From assembly GCF_900111245.1 (NCBI RefSeq), contig NZ_FOGO01000020.1:84076-148075 (forward strand): a DNA stretch of 64,000 nucleotides. Reading direction: 5' to 3'. Position 1 is the first letter of the stretch; every line of letters begins with the position of its first letter. Both the position numbers and the translations under genes were made by a program. The DNA comes from Streptomyces qinglanensis (GTDB lineage Bacteria > Actinomycetota > Actinomycetes > Streptomycetales > Streptomycetaceae). Below, piece by piece: positions 51,568 to 59,283 of this stretch. A model generated the notes under the pieces. That model searched no databases. It saw only the letters and a program-made list of their open reading frames with translations, and had not been told where the DNA came from.

Positions 51568-52686
51568 TCAGATACCCGCGTACGAGTGCTTGCCGTTGAA
51601 GAAGATATTCACACCGTAATAGTTGAAAAGGAAACAAGCGAAGGCGAGAAGTGCGAGATATGCCGCCTTGCGTCCCTTCCAACCCGCAGTGGCGCGCGCG
51701 TGCAGATAGCAAGCGTAGGCGACCCAGGTGATGAACGACCAGACCTCCTTCGGGTCCCAGCCCCAGTAGCGGCCCCAGGCGTCACCGGCCCAGATGGCGC
51801 CCGCCACGATGGTGAAGGTCCAGAAGGGGAAGACCGTCGCGTTGATCCGGTAGGCGAACTTGTCGAGCGAGGCAGCCGACGGCAGCCGCTCCATGATCGA
51901 GGACCGCACGGCGCCGGGCTTGCGTCCCGCCAGCAACTGCGTCTCGTACGCATCCCGGAACAGGTAGAGCGCGGAACCGACGAACCCGAGGTAGAGCAGT
52001 GCGCCGCAGGTGATGGCGAGCGAGACGTGGATCCACAGCCAGTACGAGTGGAGCGCGGGCACCAACTGGTCGCTGTCCGTGTACAGCACGGTGACGGCCA
52101 GCCCCAGGTCCAGCAGGACGGTGGTGACCAGCGGCAGCCCGATCCAGCGGACGTTCTTCTTCGCCAGCAGCAGGGCCAGGTACGCGCCGACGGCCACCAT
52201 CGAGAAGGCGGTCGAGAACTCGTACATGTTGCCCCAGGGGGCACGCTGCACCGACAGCGAACGGGTCAGCACCCCGGCGAAGTGCAGCAGGAAGGAGAGC
52301 ACCGTCAGCGAGACGGCGATCCGCCCGTAGGTGTCGCCCTGCTCGTCGCCCGCCGCGGCCCCGGGGCCGTCCGGCAGGTCGCCGCGCCGGCCGCTGCCGG
52401 AGCGGGTCACGATCTTCGGCGGTGCGGGCTTCTCCAGCACCGCCGTGCCGCCGCCCTGTTCCGCGCTCCGCGCTCCCGCGGCGGGCTGCTGACCGGGAAC
52501 GGCCGCGTCCGCCGGGTCCTTCCGGGTCAGCGCGGCGGCCGTGCGGCCCACCTTGCTGCGGGAGCCGAAGGTCCATTCGGCGATGTAGGCGCAGAAGGCC
52601 AGCACGTAGACGGCCATCGCCGAATAGATCAGATAGTTGCTGACGTGCGCGAGCTGCTCGTTCGGCTCGGCTGCGAGGAGGTTCAC
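51568..52686 (-). CDS. ccsB: Cytochrome c biogenesis protein CcsB (ResC)
   Basis: 372-residue System II heme-handling membrane protein. The Trp-rich WWD-type motif region WGRYWGWDPKEVWSFITWVAYACYLHAR and conserved histidines (YSLHSYWLWIHVS-like ALHSYWLWIHVSLAI, GNMYEFSTAFSMV) are present, with about eight helices. A cytosolic Ala/Glu-rich insertion follows the first helix. ATG overlaps the resB stop by 4 bp; the pair forms the heme delivery/ligation complex for c-type cytochromes. Confidence 0.94.
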   Translation of the reverse strand: MNLLAAEPNEQLAHVSNYLIYSAMAVYVLAFCAYIAEWTFGSRSKVGRTAAALTRKDPADAAVPGQQPAAGARSAEQGGGTAVLEKPAPPKIVTRSGSGRRGDLPDGPGAAAGDEQGDTYGRIAVSLTVLSFLLHFAGVLTRSLSVQRAPWGNMYEFSTAFSMVAVGAYLALLLAKKNVRWIGLPLVTTVLLDLGLAVTVLYTDSDQLVPALHSYWLWIHVSLAITCGALLYLGFVGSALYLFRDAYETQLLAGRKPGAVRSSIMERLPSAASLDKFAYRINATVFPFWTFTIVAGAIWAGDAWGRYWGWDPKEVWSFITWVAYACYLHARATAGWKGRKAAYLALLAFACFLFNYYGVNIFFNGKHSYAGI

Positions 52687-54617
52687 TTGCCTGCTCCTTC
52701 GGGGGCTTCAGCAGGATCGGCGGGGTCCGGCGCGGCGGCGCTGTCCGCGGGGGCGTCCGCGGACGCGGCATCCTCGGACGCGGCATCCGCGGACGCGGCA
52801 TCCGCGGACGCGGGGTCCGTGCTCGGGGCGCCCTCGCTCGCGGCATCCGCGGCGGAGGACTCGGCCGCGACGGGGGCCGCGGCCTGCATGTCGGTGGCGA
52901 GCGAGGCGAGTTCGTCCGGCAGTCGGGCCGACTCGCTGCGGCCGAGCGCCGCCATCTCGACGACCGTGCGCCCGTCCTCCGCGGCGTAGGCCCGCACCCA
53001 GACCCGGCGGCGCTGGATGAACAGGGAACCCGCGAGTCCGGCGATGGCGGTGAGCGCCCCGCCCAGTGCCCAGCCGTTGCCCACCTGGTGGGAGACCTGG
53101 AAGTTCGCCCACTTCTTGACGCCGTCGAAGGTGAGGCTCCCGGCACCGTTCGGGAGCTTCATGGTGGAGCCGGGGACGAGCTTCTCGGCGAACGGACCGC
53201 CGTCCTTGTCCTTGAACTTGGTCATGTTGTCCGTGTCCAGCTGGTACACGTTCTGCGCCGGTCCGCCGTCCACACCCAGGTTGCCGTGGTAGGCGGTCAG
53301 GAACATCGCCGGGTTCTTCAGGCTCGGTGACTGGGAGAACATGGTGCCGCTGCTCGGCTGGAAGTCGGGGACGAAGAAGCCCTGGAAGCCGAGCTGGTCC
53401 TTGCGGCCCTTCGCGTCCAGGTAGTCGGTGACCTTCACCACTCCGCTGGAGGTCTGGTTGTTGTCCTGCTGGAGGAAGGGCACCGGGCCGCGATAGGCGA
53501 TGTTGCCCTTCCCGTCCTTGACGGTGACCACGGGCGCGTAGCCGTTGGCGATCAGGTAGATCTTGGACGAGCCGACCTTCAGCGGATGGTTCACCTTGAT
53601 GGTCTCGTCCCGCTCCGTACCGTCGGCGCCCTTGGCGAAGGCGATGTCGGCGCGGTAGTCGCGCGGGGTGCCCTTGTTGGGACCGCTCTCCTCGTAGGTG
53701 GCGTGGAACGCCTTCAGCCGGAAGGCGAAGGGGTCGAGCATGTCGGCGCTGAAGAGCGAGCCGGACTGGAAGTCGTCGTACTGGGTGAGGACGTTGGAGA
53801 ACCCGTCGCCCTGCACGATCAGCTTGCGTCCCTCGGACTTGAACAACTGCCCCGAGGCGAAGGCCAGCAGCAGCACGATGAGCGCGATGTGGAACAGGAG
53901 GTTGCCCACCTCGCGCAGATAGCCCTTCTCGGAGGCGACCGCGCCTCCGCCCGAGCCGTCCCGGTGGGTGCGGAACCGCCTGCGCCGCAGCAGCGAACGG
54001 GCCGCCGCCAGCGTCTCCTCCGGCTCCGCCGCGGTGCGCCAGGTCGTGTAGACCGGCATCCGGTCCAGCCGGCGCGGGGCGCGCGGCGGCCGGGCGCGCA
54101 ACTGGCCGACGAACTGCCAGGTGCGCGGCACGATGCAGCCGATCAGCGAGACGAACAGCAGGATGTAGATCGCCGAGAACCAGACCGACGTGTAGACGTC
54201 GAAGAGCTGGAGCTTGTCGTAGAGCGGCGCGAGAGTGGTGTGGTCGGCGCGGAACTGCTCGACCTTGAGCGCGTCCACCGGCGTCTGCGGGATGATCGAG
54301 CCCGGTATGGCGCCCAGCGACAGCAGGAAGAGCAGGATCAGCGCCACCCGCATCGAGGTGAGCTGCCGCCAGAACCAGCGCAGCCAGCCCAGCGGGCCGA
54401 GCGAGGGAACGTTCAGCTTCTCCTCGCCGGGCGCGGTCGAGAGCTGGGCCGCGGCCGCGCGCTCGCTCCCGGAGTCGGCCGCGGACTCGCTCCCGGACTC
54501 GGCCCCGGAGTCGGCCGCCGCACCCGCACTGCCGCGGGCCTCGGCCGTCTCCGTCGCCTCACCGGCCTCGTCGGCCGCCGCGTCGGCGGCACCCTTGCCG
54601 GTACCGGTCGTGCTCAT
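52683..54617 (-). CDS. resB: Cytochrome c biogenesis protein ResB
   Basis: 644 residues. Ala/Glu/Ser-rich N-terminal tail, then LRWFWRQLTSMRVALILLFLLSLGAIPGSIIPQ, DVYTSVWFSAIYILLFVSLIGCIVPRTW, GNLLFHIALIVLLLAFASGQLF, a large extracytoplasmic domain and a last helix GWALGGALTAIAGLAGSLFIQRRRVWVRA. The C-terminal tail is a run of Asp-Ala-Ala-Ser repeats (SADAASADAASEDAASADAP). Works with CcsB in heme attachment. 3 bp after ccdA, so part of one operon. Confidence 0.93.
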   Translation of the reverse strand: MSTTGTGKGAADAAADEAGEATETAEARGSAGAAADSGAESGSESAADSGSERAAAAQLSTAPGEEKLNVPSLGPLGWLRWFWRQLTSMRVALILLFLLSLGAIPGSIIPQTPVDALKVEQFRADHTTLAPLYDKLQLFDVYTSVWFSAIYILLFVSLIGCIVPRTWQFVGQLRARPPRAPRRLDRMPVYTTWRTAAEPEETLAAARSLLRRRRFRTHRDGSGGGAVASEKGYLREVGNLLFHIALIVLLLAFASGQLFKSEGRKLIVQGDGFSNVLTQYDDFQSGSLFSADMLDPFAFRLKAFHATYEESGPNKGTPRDYRADIAFAKGADGTERDETIKVNHPLKVGSSKIYLIANGYAPVVTVKDGKGNIAYRGPVPFLQQDNNQTSSGVVKVTDYLDAKGRKDQLGFQGFFVPDFQPSSGTMFSQSPSLKNPAMFLTAYHGNLGVDGGPAQNVYQLDTDNMTKFKDKDGGPFAEKLVPGSTMKLPNGAGSLTFDGVKKWANFQVSHQVGNGWALGGALTAIAGLAGSLFIQRRRVWVRAYAAEDGRTVVEMAALGRSESARLPDELASLATDMQAAAPVAAESSAADAASEGAPSTDPASADAASADAASEDAASADAPADSAAAPDPADPAEAPEGAGK

Positions 54618-54620
54618 GGA

Positions 54621-55391
54621 TCAGATCCCCACCGTGAAGTCGGACGACCAGACCGTGATCTCGTAGACGATCCGGTCCCAGATGCCTGTGACGAGCAGCA
54701 CGCCGACGGCGACGAGCATCCCGCCGCCGATCCGCATCACCCACGCGTAGTGCTGCTTCACCCAGCCGAACGCACCCAGCGCACGGCGGAAGGCGAGCGC
54801 GGCGACGACGAACGGCACCCCCAGGCCCAGGCAGTAGGCCACCGTCAGCAGCGCACCGCGCCCGGCGCTGGCCTGGTCCGAGGAGAGCGTGAGGACGGCG
54901 GCGAGCGTGGGCCCGATGCACGGCGTCCAGCCGATGCCGAAGAGCACCCCGAGCATCGGCGCCCCTGCCAGCCCGATCGCGGGCCGCTTGTGGATCCGCA
55001 CCTCCCGCTGGGTGAAGCGGGTCAGCGGGCCGAGGGCGCCCATGAAGGCGAACCCGAGCACGATCGTCAGACCGCCCAGCACCCGCGAGATGAGGGTGCG
55101 GTGCTCCTGGAGCGTGGCGCCGAAACCGCCGAAGAGGGCGCCGCCGGAGACGAAGACGGCCGTGAAACCGAGCACGAACAGGCCCGCGCCCAGGAACATC
55201 CGGCCGCGCCGGGCTTCGGCCAGGTCGGTACCGCTGACCCCGGTGACGTAGGAGAGGTAGCCGGGCACCAGCGGCAGCACGCAGGGGGAGAAGAACGAGA
55301 CCAGTCCGCCCAGCAGCGCGACGGGCAGGGCCAGCAGCAGGGCGCCGCTGTAGACGGTGCCGTTCATTCCCGTGGCCGCGAGGGAGATCAT
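54621..55391 (-). CDS. ccdA: CcdA-type thiol-disulfide transporter
   Basis: 256-residue DsbD-like membrane protein that passes reducing equivalents across the membrane to ResA. Six TM helices; the two redox cysteines are in SFFSPCVLPLVPGYLSY and GIGWTPCIGPTLAAVLTL. 7 bp after resA. ATG at 55391 or the internal ATG nine codons on. Confidence 0.94.
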   Translation of the reverse strand: MISLAATGMNGTVYSGALLLALPVALLGGLVSFFSPCVLPLVPGYLSYVTGVSGTDLAEARRGRMFLGAGLFVLGFTAVFVSGGALFGGFGATLQEHRTLISRVLGGLTIVLGFAFMGALGPLTRFTQREVRIHKRPAIGLAGAPMLGVLFGIGWTPCIGPTLAAVLTLSSDQASAGRGALLTVAYCLGLGVPFVVAALAFRRALGAFGWVKQHYAWVMRIGGGMLVAVGVLLVTGIWDRIVYEITVWSSDFTVGI

Positions 55392-55398
55392 GGGGCGG

Positions 55399-56001
55399 TC
55401 ACTTCGCGTCGATCAGGGGGTCGAGCGCGGAGCGCAGCTCCTTCTCGCTCAGTTCCTTCAGGGCTCGCACCGCGACCTTGCCGTCCTTGTCGAGGATCAG
55501 GGTGGAGGGGATGGCCTGCGGCGAGAGCGTGTTCTTGGGGAACTTGAGGATGAGCTTGCCGCTGGGGTCGTAGAAGCTCGGGTAGTCGATGTCGTAGTTC
55601 CGCTCGAACGCCTTGGCGTTGGCCTTGTCCAGGTCGCGGGTGTTGATGCCGACGAACTGGACGCCCTGGTCCTCGGTGTCCCGGGCGACCTTGGCGAGGT
55701 TCGGTGCCTCGGCGCGGCAGGGGCTGCACCAGGAGCCCCACACGTTCAGCACGACGACCTTGCCCTCGAAGTCGGAGAGCTTCAGCTCCTTGCCGTCCAC
55801 CGAGGGGCCCGACAGGTCGGGAACCGAGGAGCGCCGGGACTTCGGGACCTCGGTGATCTCCCCCGTCCCCTGGACGAACTTGGTGTCGCCCGAGGACGAA
55901 CCCGTCTGCTCGTCACCGCAGGCGGACAGCAGCAGCGCACCGGCGGCGACCCCGGCAGCCAGCAGGACGGTGCGGCGGCGGGAGGCGCGGATCTGGCTCA
56001 T
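55399..56001 (-). CDS. resA: ResA-type thioredoxin-like lipoprotein
   Basis: 200 residues; lipoprotein signal TVLLAAGVAAGALLLSACGDEQ (lipobox LSAC), then a TlpA/ResA thioredoxin fold with active site VVVLNVWGSWCSPCRAEAPNL and cis-Pro region TLSPQAIPSTLILDKDGKV. Reduces the CXXCH motif of apocytochromes before heme attachment. First gene of the resA-ccdA-resB-ccsB operon. The ATG has no good SD; a Rex-like palindrome overlaps it. Confidence 0.93.
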   Translation of the reverse strand: MSQIRASRRRTVLLAAGVAAGALLLSACGDEQTGSSSGDTKFVQGTGEITEVPKSRRSSVPDLSGPSVDGKELKLSDFEGKVVVLNVWGSWCSPCRAEAPNLAKVARDTEDQGVQFVGINTRDLDKANAKAFERNYDIDYPSFYDPSGKLILKFPKNTLSPQAIPSTLILDKDGKVAVRALKELSEKELRSALDPLIDAK

Positions 56002-56016
56002 GTGAAAAGTTTCGCA
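56001..56016. promoter_or_regulatory. Candidate Rex operator overlapping the resA start
   Basis: TGTGAAAAGTTTCGCA on the plus strand: a TGTGAAA/TTTCGCA inverted repeat with one mismatch, agreeing with the Rex consensus TGTGAACGCGTTCACA at 11 of 16 positions, including TGTGAA and TTC-CA. Its first base is the A of the resA ATG. Confidence 0.5.
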
Positions 56017-56128
56017 TGCGCGTATGAGGGATCTTCCGCACCCCCCTGCTGACCTCGCGGGCCCGGTTCCCGCGCAGGTCGGACGGCCGGTCCCCGACCC
56101 GCGGCGGGCCCGGCGGCCCGCACCGGGC

Positions 56129-56863
56129 TCAGGCGCCCGCGCCCCGGCCCTGTGCGCCCTTGGCCGCACCCTTGGGCCGCTTGCCTCCCGCCCGCAGATG
56201 CGCGGGCACCAGGTCCCGGGCCGGCTCGGAGTAGCCGACCGAGACGATGCGGTCCCCGAGGAAGGTGAAGCTGGTCAGCGAGGCGAGCGTGCACTGGCGG
56301 CGGCGCGGGTCGTGCCAGAGCCTGCGGCGCTCGACGAAGCTGCGCAGGATCCAGATCGGCAACTGGTGGCTGACGCAGACGGCCTCGTGGCCGCGTGCCG
56401 CGTCCTTGGCGTGCTCGATCGCGCTCCGCATCCGGACGACCTGGTCCAGGTACGGCTCGCCCCAGGAGGGCCGGAAGGGGTTGCGCAGGTGGCGCCAGTT
56501 CTCCGGTTTGCGCAGCGCGCCGTCGCCGACGCCGAAGGTCTTGCCCTGGAAGACGTTCCCCGCCTCGATCAGCCGCTCGTCGGTGCCGATGTCGAGGCCG
56601 TGCGCCTTGGCGATCGGCGCCGCCGTCTCCTGGGCGCGCTCCAGCGGGGAGGCGAGCACGCAGGTGATGTCGCGCCCCTCCAGGTGTTCGGCGACCCGGT
56701 CGGCCATCCGGCGGCCCAGGTCGGAGAGGTGGTATCCGGCCAGTCGCCCGTAGAGGATGCCCTCGGGGTTGTCGACCTCGCCGTGCCGCATCACGTGCAC
56801 GACGGTGACGGTCTTGTCGTCGGCGCCGGCCGCGGGGGCCGCGCCGTCCAGGCGCTCGCTCAT
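56129..56863 (-). CDS. Histidine phosphatase family protein (phosphoglycerate mutase-like)
   Basis: 244 residues. Catalytic signature VVHVMRHGEVDNPEGILYGRLAGYHLSDLGRRMADRVAEHL with the phospho-His in RHGE, ASPLERAQETAAPIA, and the second His in EAVCVSHQLPIWILRSF. ATG overlaps the hemL stop by 4 bp, so co-translated with it. Basic Lys/Gly tail. Substrate unknown. Confidence 0.92.
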   Translation of the reverse strand: MSERLDGAAPAAGADDKTVTVVHVMRHGEVDNPEGILYGRLAGYHLSDLGRRMADRVAEHLEGRDITCVLASPLERAQETAAPIAKAHGLDIGTDERLIEAGNVFQGKTFGVGDGALRKPENWRHLRNPFRPSWGEPYLDQVVRMRSAIEHAKDAARGHEAVCVSHQLPIWILRSFVERRRLWHDPRRRQCTLASLTSFTFLGDRIVSVGYSEPARDLVPAHLRAGGKRPKGAAKGAQGRGAGA

Positions 56864-58215
56864 GCCGGCACCGCCTCGGCCGCGGCGCGGGCGGCGGCGG
56901 GCAGCGCGTCGGCCACCCGCTCCAGCGCGCGCTCGTCGTGCGCCGCGGAGAGGAACCATGCCTCGAATCCGGAGGGTGGCAGGTAGACGCCCTGGGCGAG
57001 CATCGAGTGGAAGAACGCGGTGAAGCGGAAGGACTCCTGCCGCCTGGCCGCCGCGTAGTCGGTGACGCCCGCGTCGCCGAAGTCGCCGAAGAAGACGGAG
57101 AACATGCTGCCCGCCGTCTGCACCGTGTGCGCCACGCCCTCCTTGGCCAGCGCCTCGGTGGCGAGCTGCCGCACCTGCCGGGCGGCGGCGTCCACCACGC
57201 CGTGCGCGGCGAAGCCGTCGGCGGCCAGCAGCCGCAGTTGGGCCAGTCCGGCCGCGGTGGCGACCGGGTTCCCGGAGAGCGTGCCCGCCTGGTAGACCGG
57301 CCCTGCCGGTGCCAGGTGGTCCATCACGTCCTTGCGCCCGCCGAACGCGGCCGTCGGGAAGCCGCCGCCCATCACCTTGCCGAAGGTCATCAGATCGGGT
57401 GTGACGCCGTCGAGGCCGTACCAGCCGTGCGGCGAGGCGCGGAAGCCGGTCATCACCTCGTCGGAGACGAACAGCGCGCCGTCAGCCCGGCACAGGTCGG
57501 CGAGCCCCTGGTTGAAGGAGGGCCGCCCGTCGGCCGCCGGCAGCGGCGGGACGATGCCCATGTTGCCGGGCGACGCCTCGGTGATCACGCAGGCGATCTC
57601 CCGGGGGTGCGCGGCGAACGCCTCGCGGACCGCGTCCAGGTCGTTGTACGGCAGCACGATCGTGTCGCCGGCCTGCGCCCCGGTGACGCCCGGGGTGTCC
57701 GGCAGGCCCAGGGTGGCGACCCCGGACCCGGCCGCGGCGAGCAGCGAGTCGACGTGCCCGTGGTAGCACCCGGCGAACTTGACGACCTTGGAGCGGCCGG
57801 TGAACCCGCGCGCCAGCCGGATCGCCGACATGGTCGCCTCGGTGCCCGAGGAGACCAGCCGCACCTGCTCGACCGGGTCGATCCGGTGCACGATCTCCTC
57901 GGCGAGCGCCACCTCGTCCTCGACGGGCGTGCCGAAGGAGGTGCCGCGCTCCACGGCCTTGCGCACCGCATCCGTCACCTCGGGGTGCGCGTGGCCGAGG
58001 ATCATCGGCCCCCAGGAGCAGACCAGGTCGACGTACTCCCGGCCGTCCGCGTCCGTCAGGTAGGGACCGGAACCGGACACCATGAACCGGGGCGTTCCGC
58101 CCACGCCGCGGAAGGCGCGGACCGGAGAGTTCACGCCTCCTGGTGTCACGGCGGCGGCGCGGTCGAAGAGCGACTGCGATACTGGGGCGCTGTAGGAGTA
58201 AGTCACGAAAGCCAT
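56860..58215 (-). CDS. hemL: Glutamate-1-semialdehyde 2,1-aminomutase
   Basis: PLP enzyme making 5-aminolevulinate for heme. About 451 residues: SLFDRAAAVTPGGVNSPVRAFRGVGGTPRFMVSGSGPYLTDADGREYVDLVCSWGPMILGHAHPEV, RLVSSGTEATMSAIRLARG, YHGHVDSLLAAAGSG, ACVITEASPGNMGIVPP, LFVSDEVMTGFR and the PLP lysine in LMTFGKVMGGGFPTAAFGG. ATG at 58215 taken; the codon 3 residues later (GTG) is possible. The first gene of a pair with the phosphatase. Its location next to the cytochrome c genes links heme supply and use. Confidence 0.95.
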   Translation of the reverse strand: MAFVTYSYSAPVSQSLFDRAAAVTPGGVNSPVRAFRGVGGTPRFMVSGSGPYLTDADGREYVDLVCSWGPMILGHAHPEVTDAVRKAVERGTSFGTPVEDEVALAEEIVHRIDPVEQVRLVSSGTEATMSAIRLARGFTGRSKVVKFAGCYHGHVDSLLAAAGSGVATLGLPDTPGVTGAQAGDTIVLPYNDLDAVREAFAAHPREIACVITEASPGNMGIVPPLPAADGRPSFNQGLADLCRADGALFVSDEVMTGFRASPHGWYGLDGVTPDLMTFGKVMGGGFPTAAFGGRKDVMDHLAPAGPVYQAGTLSGNPVATAAGLAQLRLLAADGFAAHGVVDAAARQVRQLATEALAKEGVAHTVQTAGSMFSVFFGDFGDAGVTDYAAARRQESFRFTAFFHSMLAQGVYLPPSGFEAWFLSAAHDERALERVADALPAAARAAAEAVPA

Positions 58216-58216
58216 G

Positions 58217-58285
58217 GTGTCAGAGCCCCCCGTGCCGGGGGCCGGGGGCGTTTCACGCTCCGCGGGACGGGGAGGTCTCTGACAC
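58217..58285. promoter_or_regulatory. Inverted repeat GTGTCAGAG / CTCTGACAC upstream of hemL
   Basis: Perfect 9-bp arms 58217-58225 and 58277-58285, the first just upstream of the hemL ATG. Between them is GC-rich sequence able to form an inner CCCCCG/CGGGGG hairpin. Could fold in the hemL 5' leader RNA or act as a bipartite operator for hemL and the divergent gene. Confidence 0.55.
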
Positions 58286-58342
58286 GATGATCGGGCCGCA
58301 CGGGGACGGCTGTGCGGCCCGGATGAGCAGTCGGGTGGTGAC

Positions 58343-59071
58343 ATGCATCGCGGTGGCGGACTGGGAGAGGAGCCCGGCCACTCGGAGACCGGCCCGGAGC
58401 GGGCCCAGGGGCGCCACAGGCGCGCCGCGGCCGAGGACGGAACGGCGGCGGGGAGCGGCGCGAACAGCGGTGCGATGGACGGGGGAACGGCGGGCGGGTG
58501 CGCACCGTCCGAGAGCGGAGCGGCGGGCGGCGTCACCGGCGGCAGCACCACCAGCGGCAGCGGTACGGTGCACGGCAGCGGCCTCGCGGGTATCGGGAGC
58601 ACGGCGAAGACCAGGAGCAGCAGGGGTGGCGGCCGAGTGGGGGTGACCTACAAGTACTTCGGGGCACCGGACGGTGCCACGGCCGCACGCGTGCCCATCT
58701 CGATGCGCCCCGAGGAACTGGGCGGGGACGAGCTGGGCCAGGGCATGTTCACCAAGATCAAGCCCGAGACGATGGCGGCCATGGTGCTGACGGGGATCGA
58801 GGGGATACCGCTGCACCGGGTCCCCCCGCTGGAACTCGTCGTGCTGCACCCGGACTACGCGGTCGTCAAGCTCCCGATGACGGTCGTGGACCCGCTCCGC
58901 GGCATCGGCGAGGAGACGGTGGGCGCGGCCGCCTTCATCTGGTCCACGGTCCCCGACCGCGCGGGCCCGCAGGACGCCTTCAACGTCTACCAGCTCCTGC
59001 ACCGCTGGCAGGACTTCTCCGACCGGCTGCACGAGGCGGGGCACCAGGCGTACTGCCTGGTGTGGCCCTGA
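58343..59071 (+). CDS. Conserved hypothetical protein with low-complexity N-terminus
   Basis: 242 residues if the ATG at 58343 is used. Residues 1-97 are Gly/Ser/Ala/Thr-rich and look unconserved; from GVTYKYFGAPDGATAARVPISMRPEELGGDEL the sequence is well structured (MFTKIKPETMAAMVLTGIEGIPLHRVPPLELVVLHPDYAVVKLPMTVVDPLRGIGEETVGAAAFIWSTVPDRAG). A GTG at 58637 would give the conserved part alone (144 residues) and may be the true start; AGGGG precedes it by about 10 nt. I do not recognise the family. Divergent from hemL. Confidence 0.7.
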   Translation: MHRGGGLGEEPGHSETGPERAQGRHRRAAAEDGTAAGSGANSGAMDGGTAGGCAPSESGAAGGVTGGSTTSGSGTVHGSGLAGIGSTAKTRSSRGGGRVGVTYKYFGAPDGATAARVPISMRPEELGGDELGQGMFTKIKPETMAAMVLTGIEGIPLHRVPPLELVVLHPDYAVVKLPMTVVDPLRGIGEETVGAAAFIWSTVPDRAGPQDAFNVYQLLHRWQDFSDRLHEAGHQAYCLVWP

Positions 59072-59212
59072 CCTCCCGGGCGCCCCGCAGGACCGGCACG
59101 GCGCCGGACACCGGAACCTCGCAGGCCCCCTGCACACCGGCCCCGTGCAGGACCCGGGCACCCCGCAGCACACCGGGCTCTCGTCGGACCCCGGCACCCC
59201 GCAGGACACCGC

Positions 59213-59242
59213 GTCCCGCCACCAGCTGACCGGTGGCGGGAC
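59213..59242. terminator. Bidirectional terminator between hypothetical and BCCT genes
   Basis: Perfect 11-bp stem (59213-59223 with 59232-59242) between two convergent genes. The preceding 140 bp contains repeated GGCACCCCGCAG words and no gene. Confidence 0.75.
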
Positions 59243-59283
59243 CCGCCGGGCGAGGACACGCGGGCGAGCGGCGCGGTGCGGGA

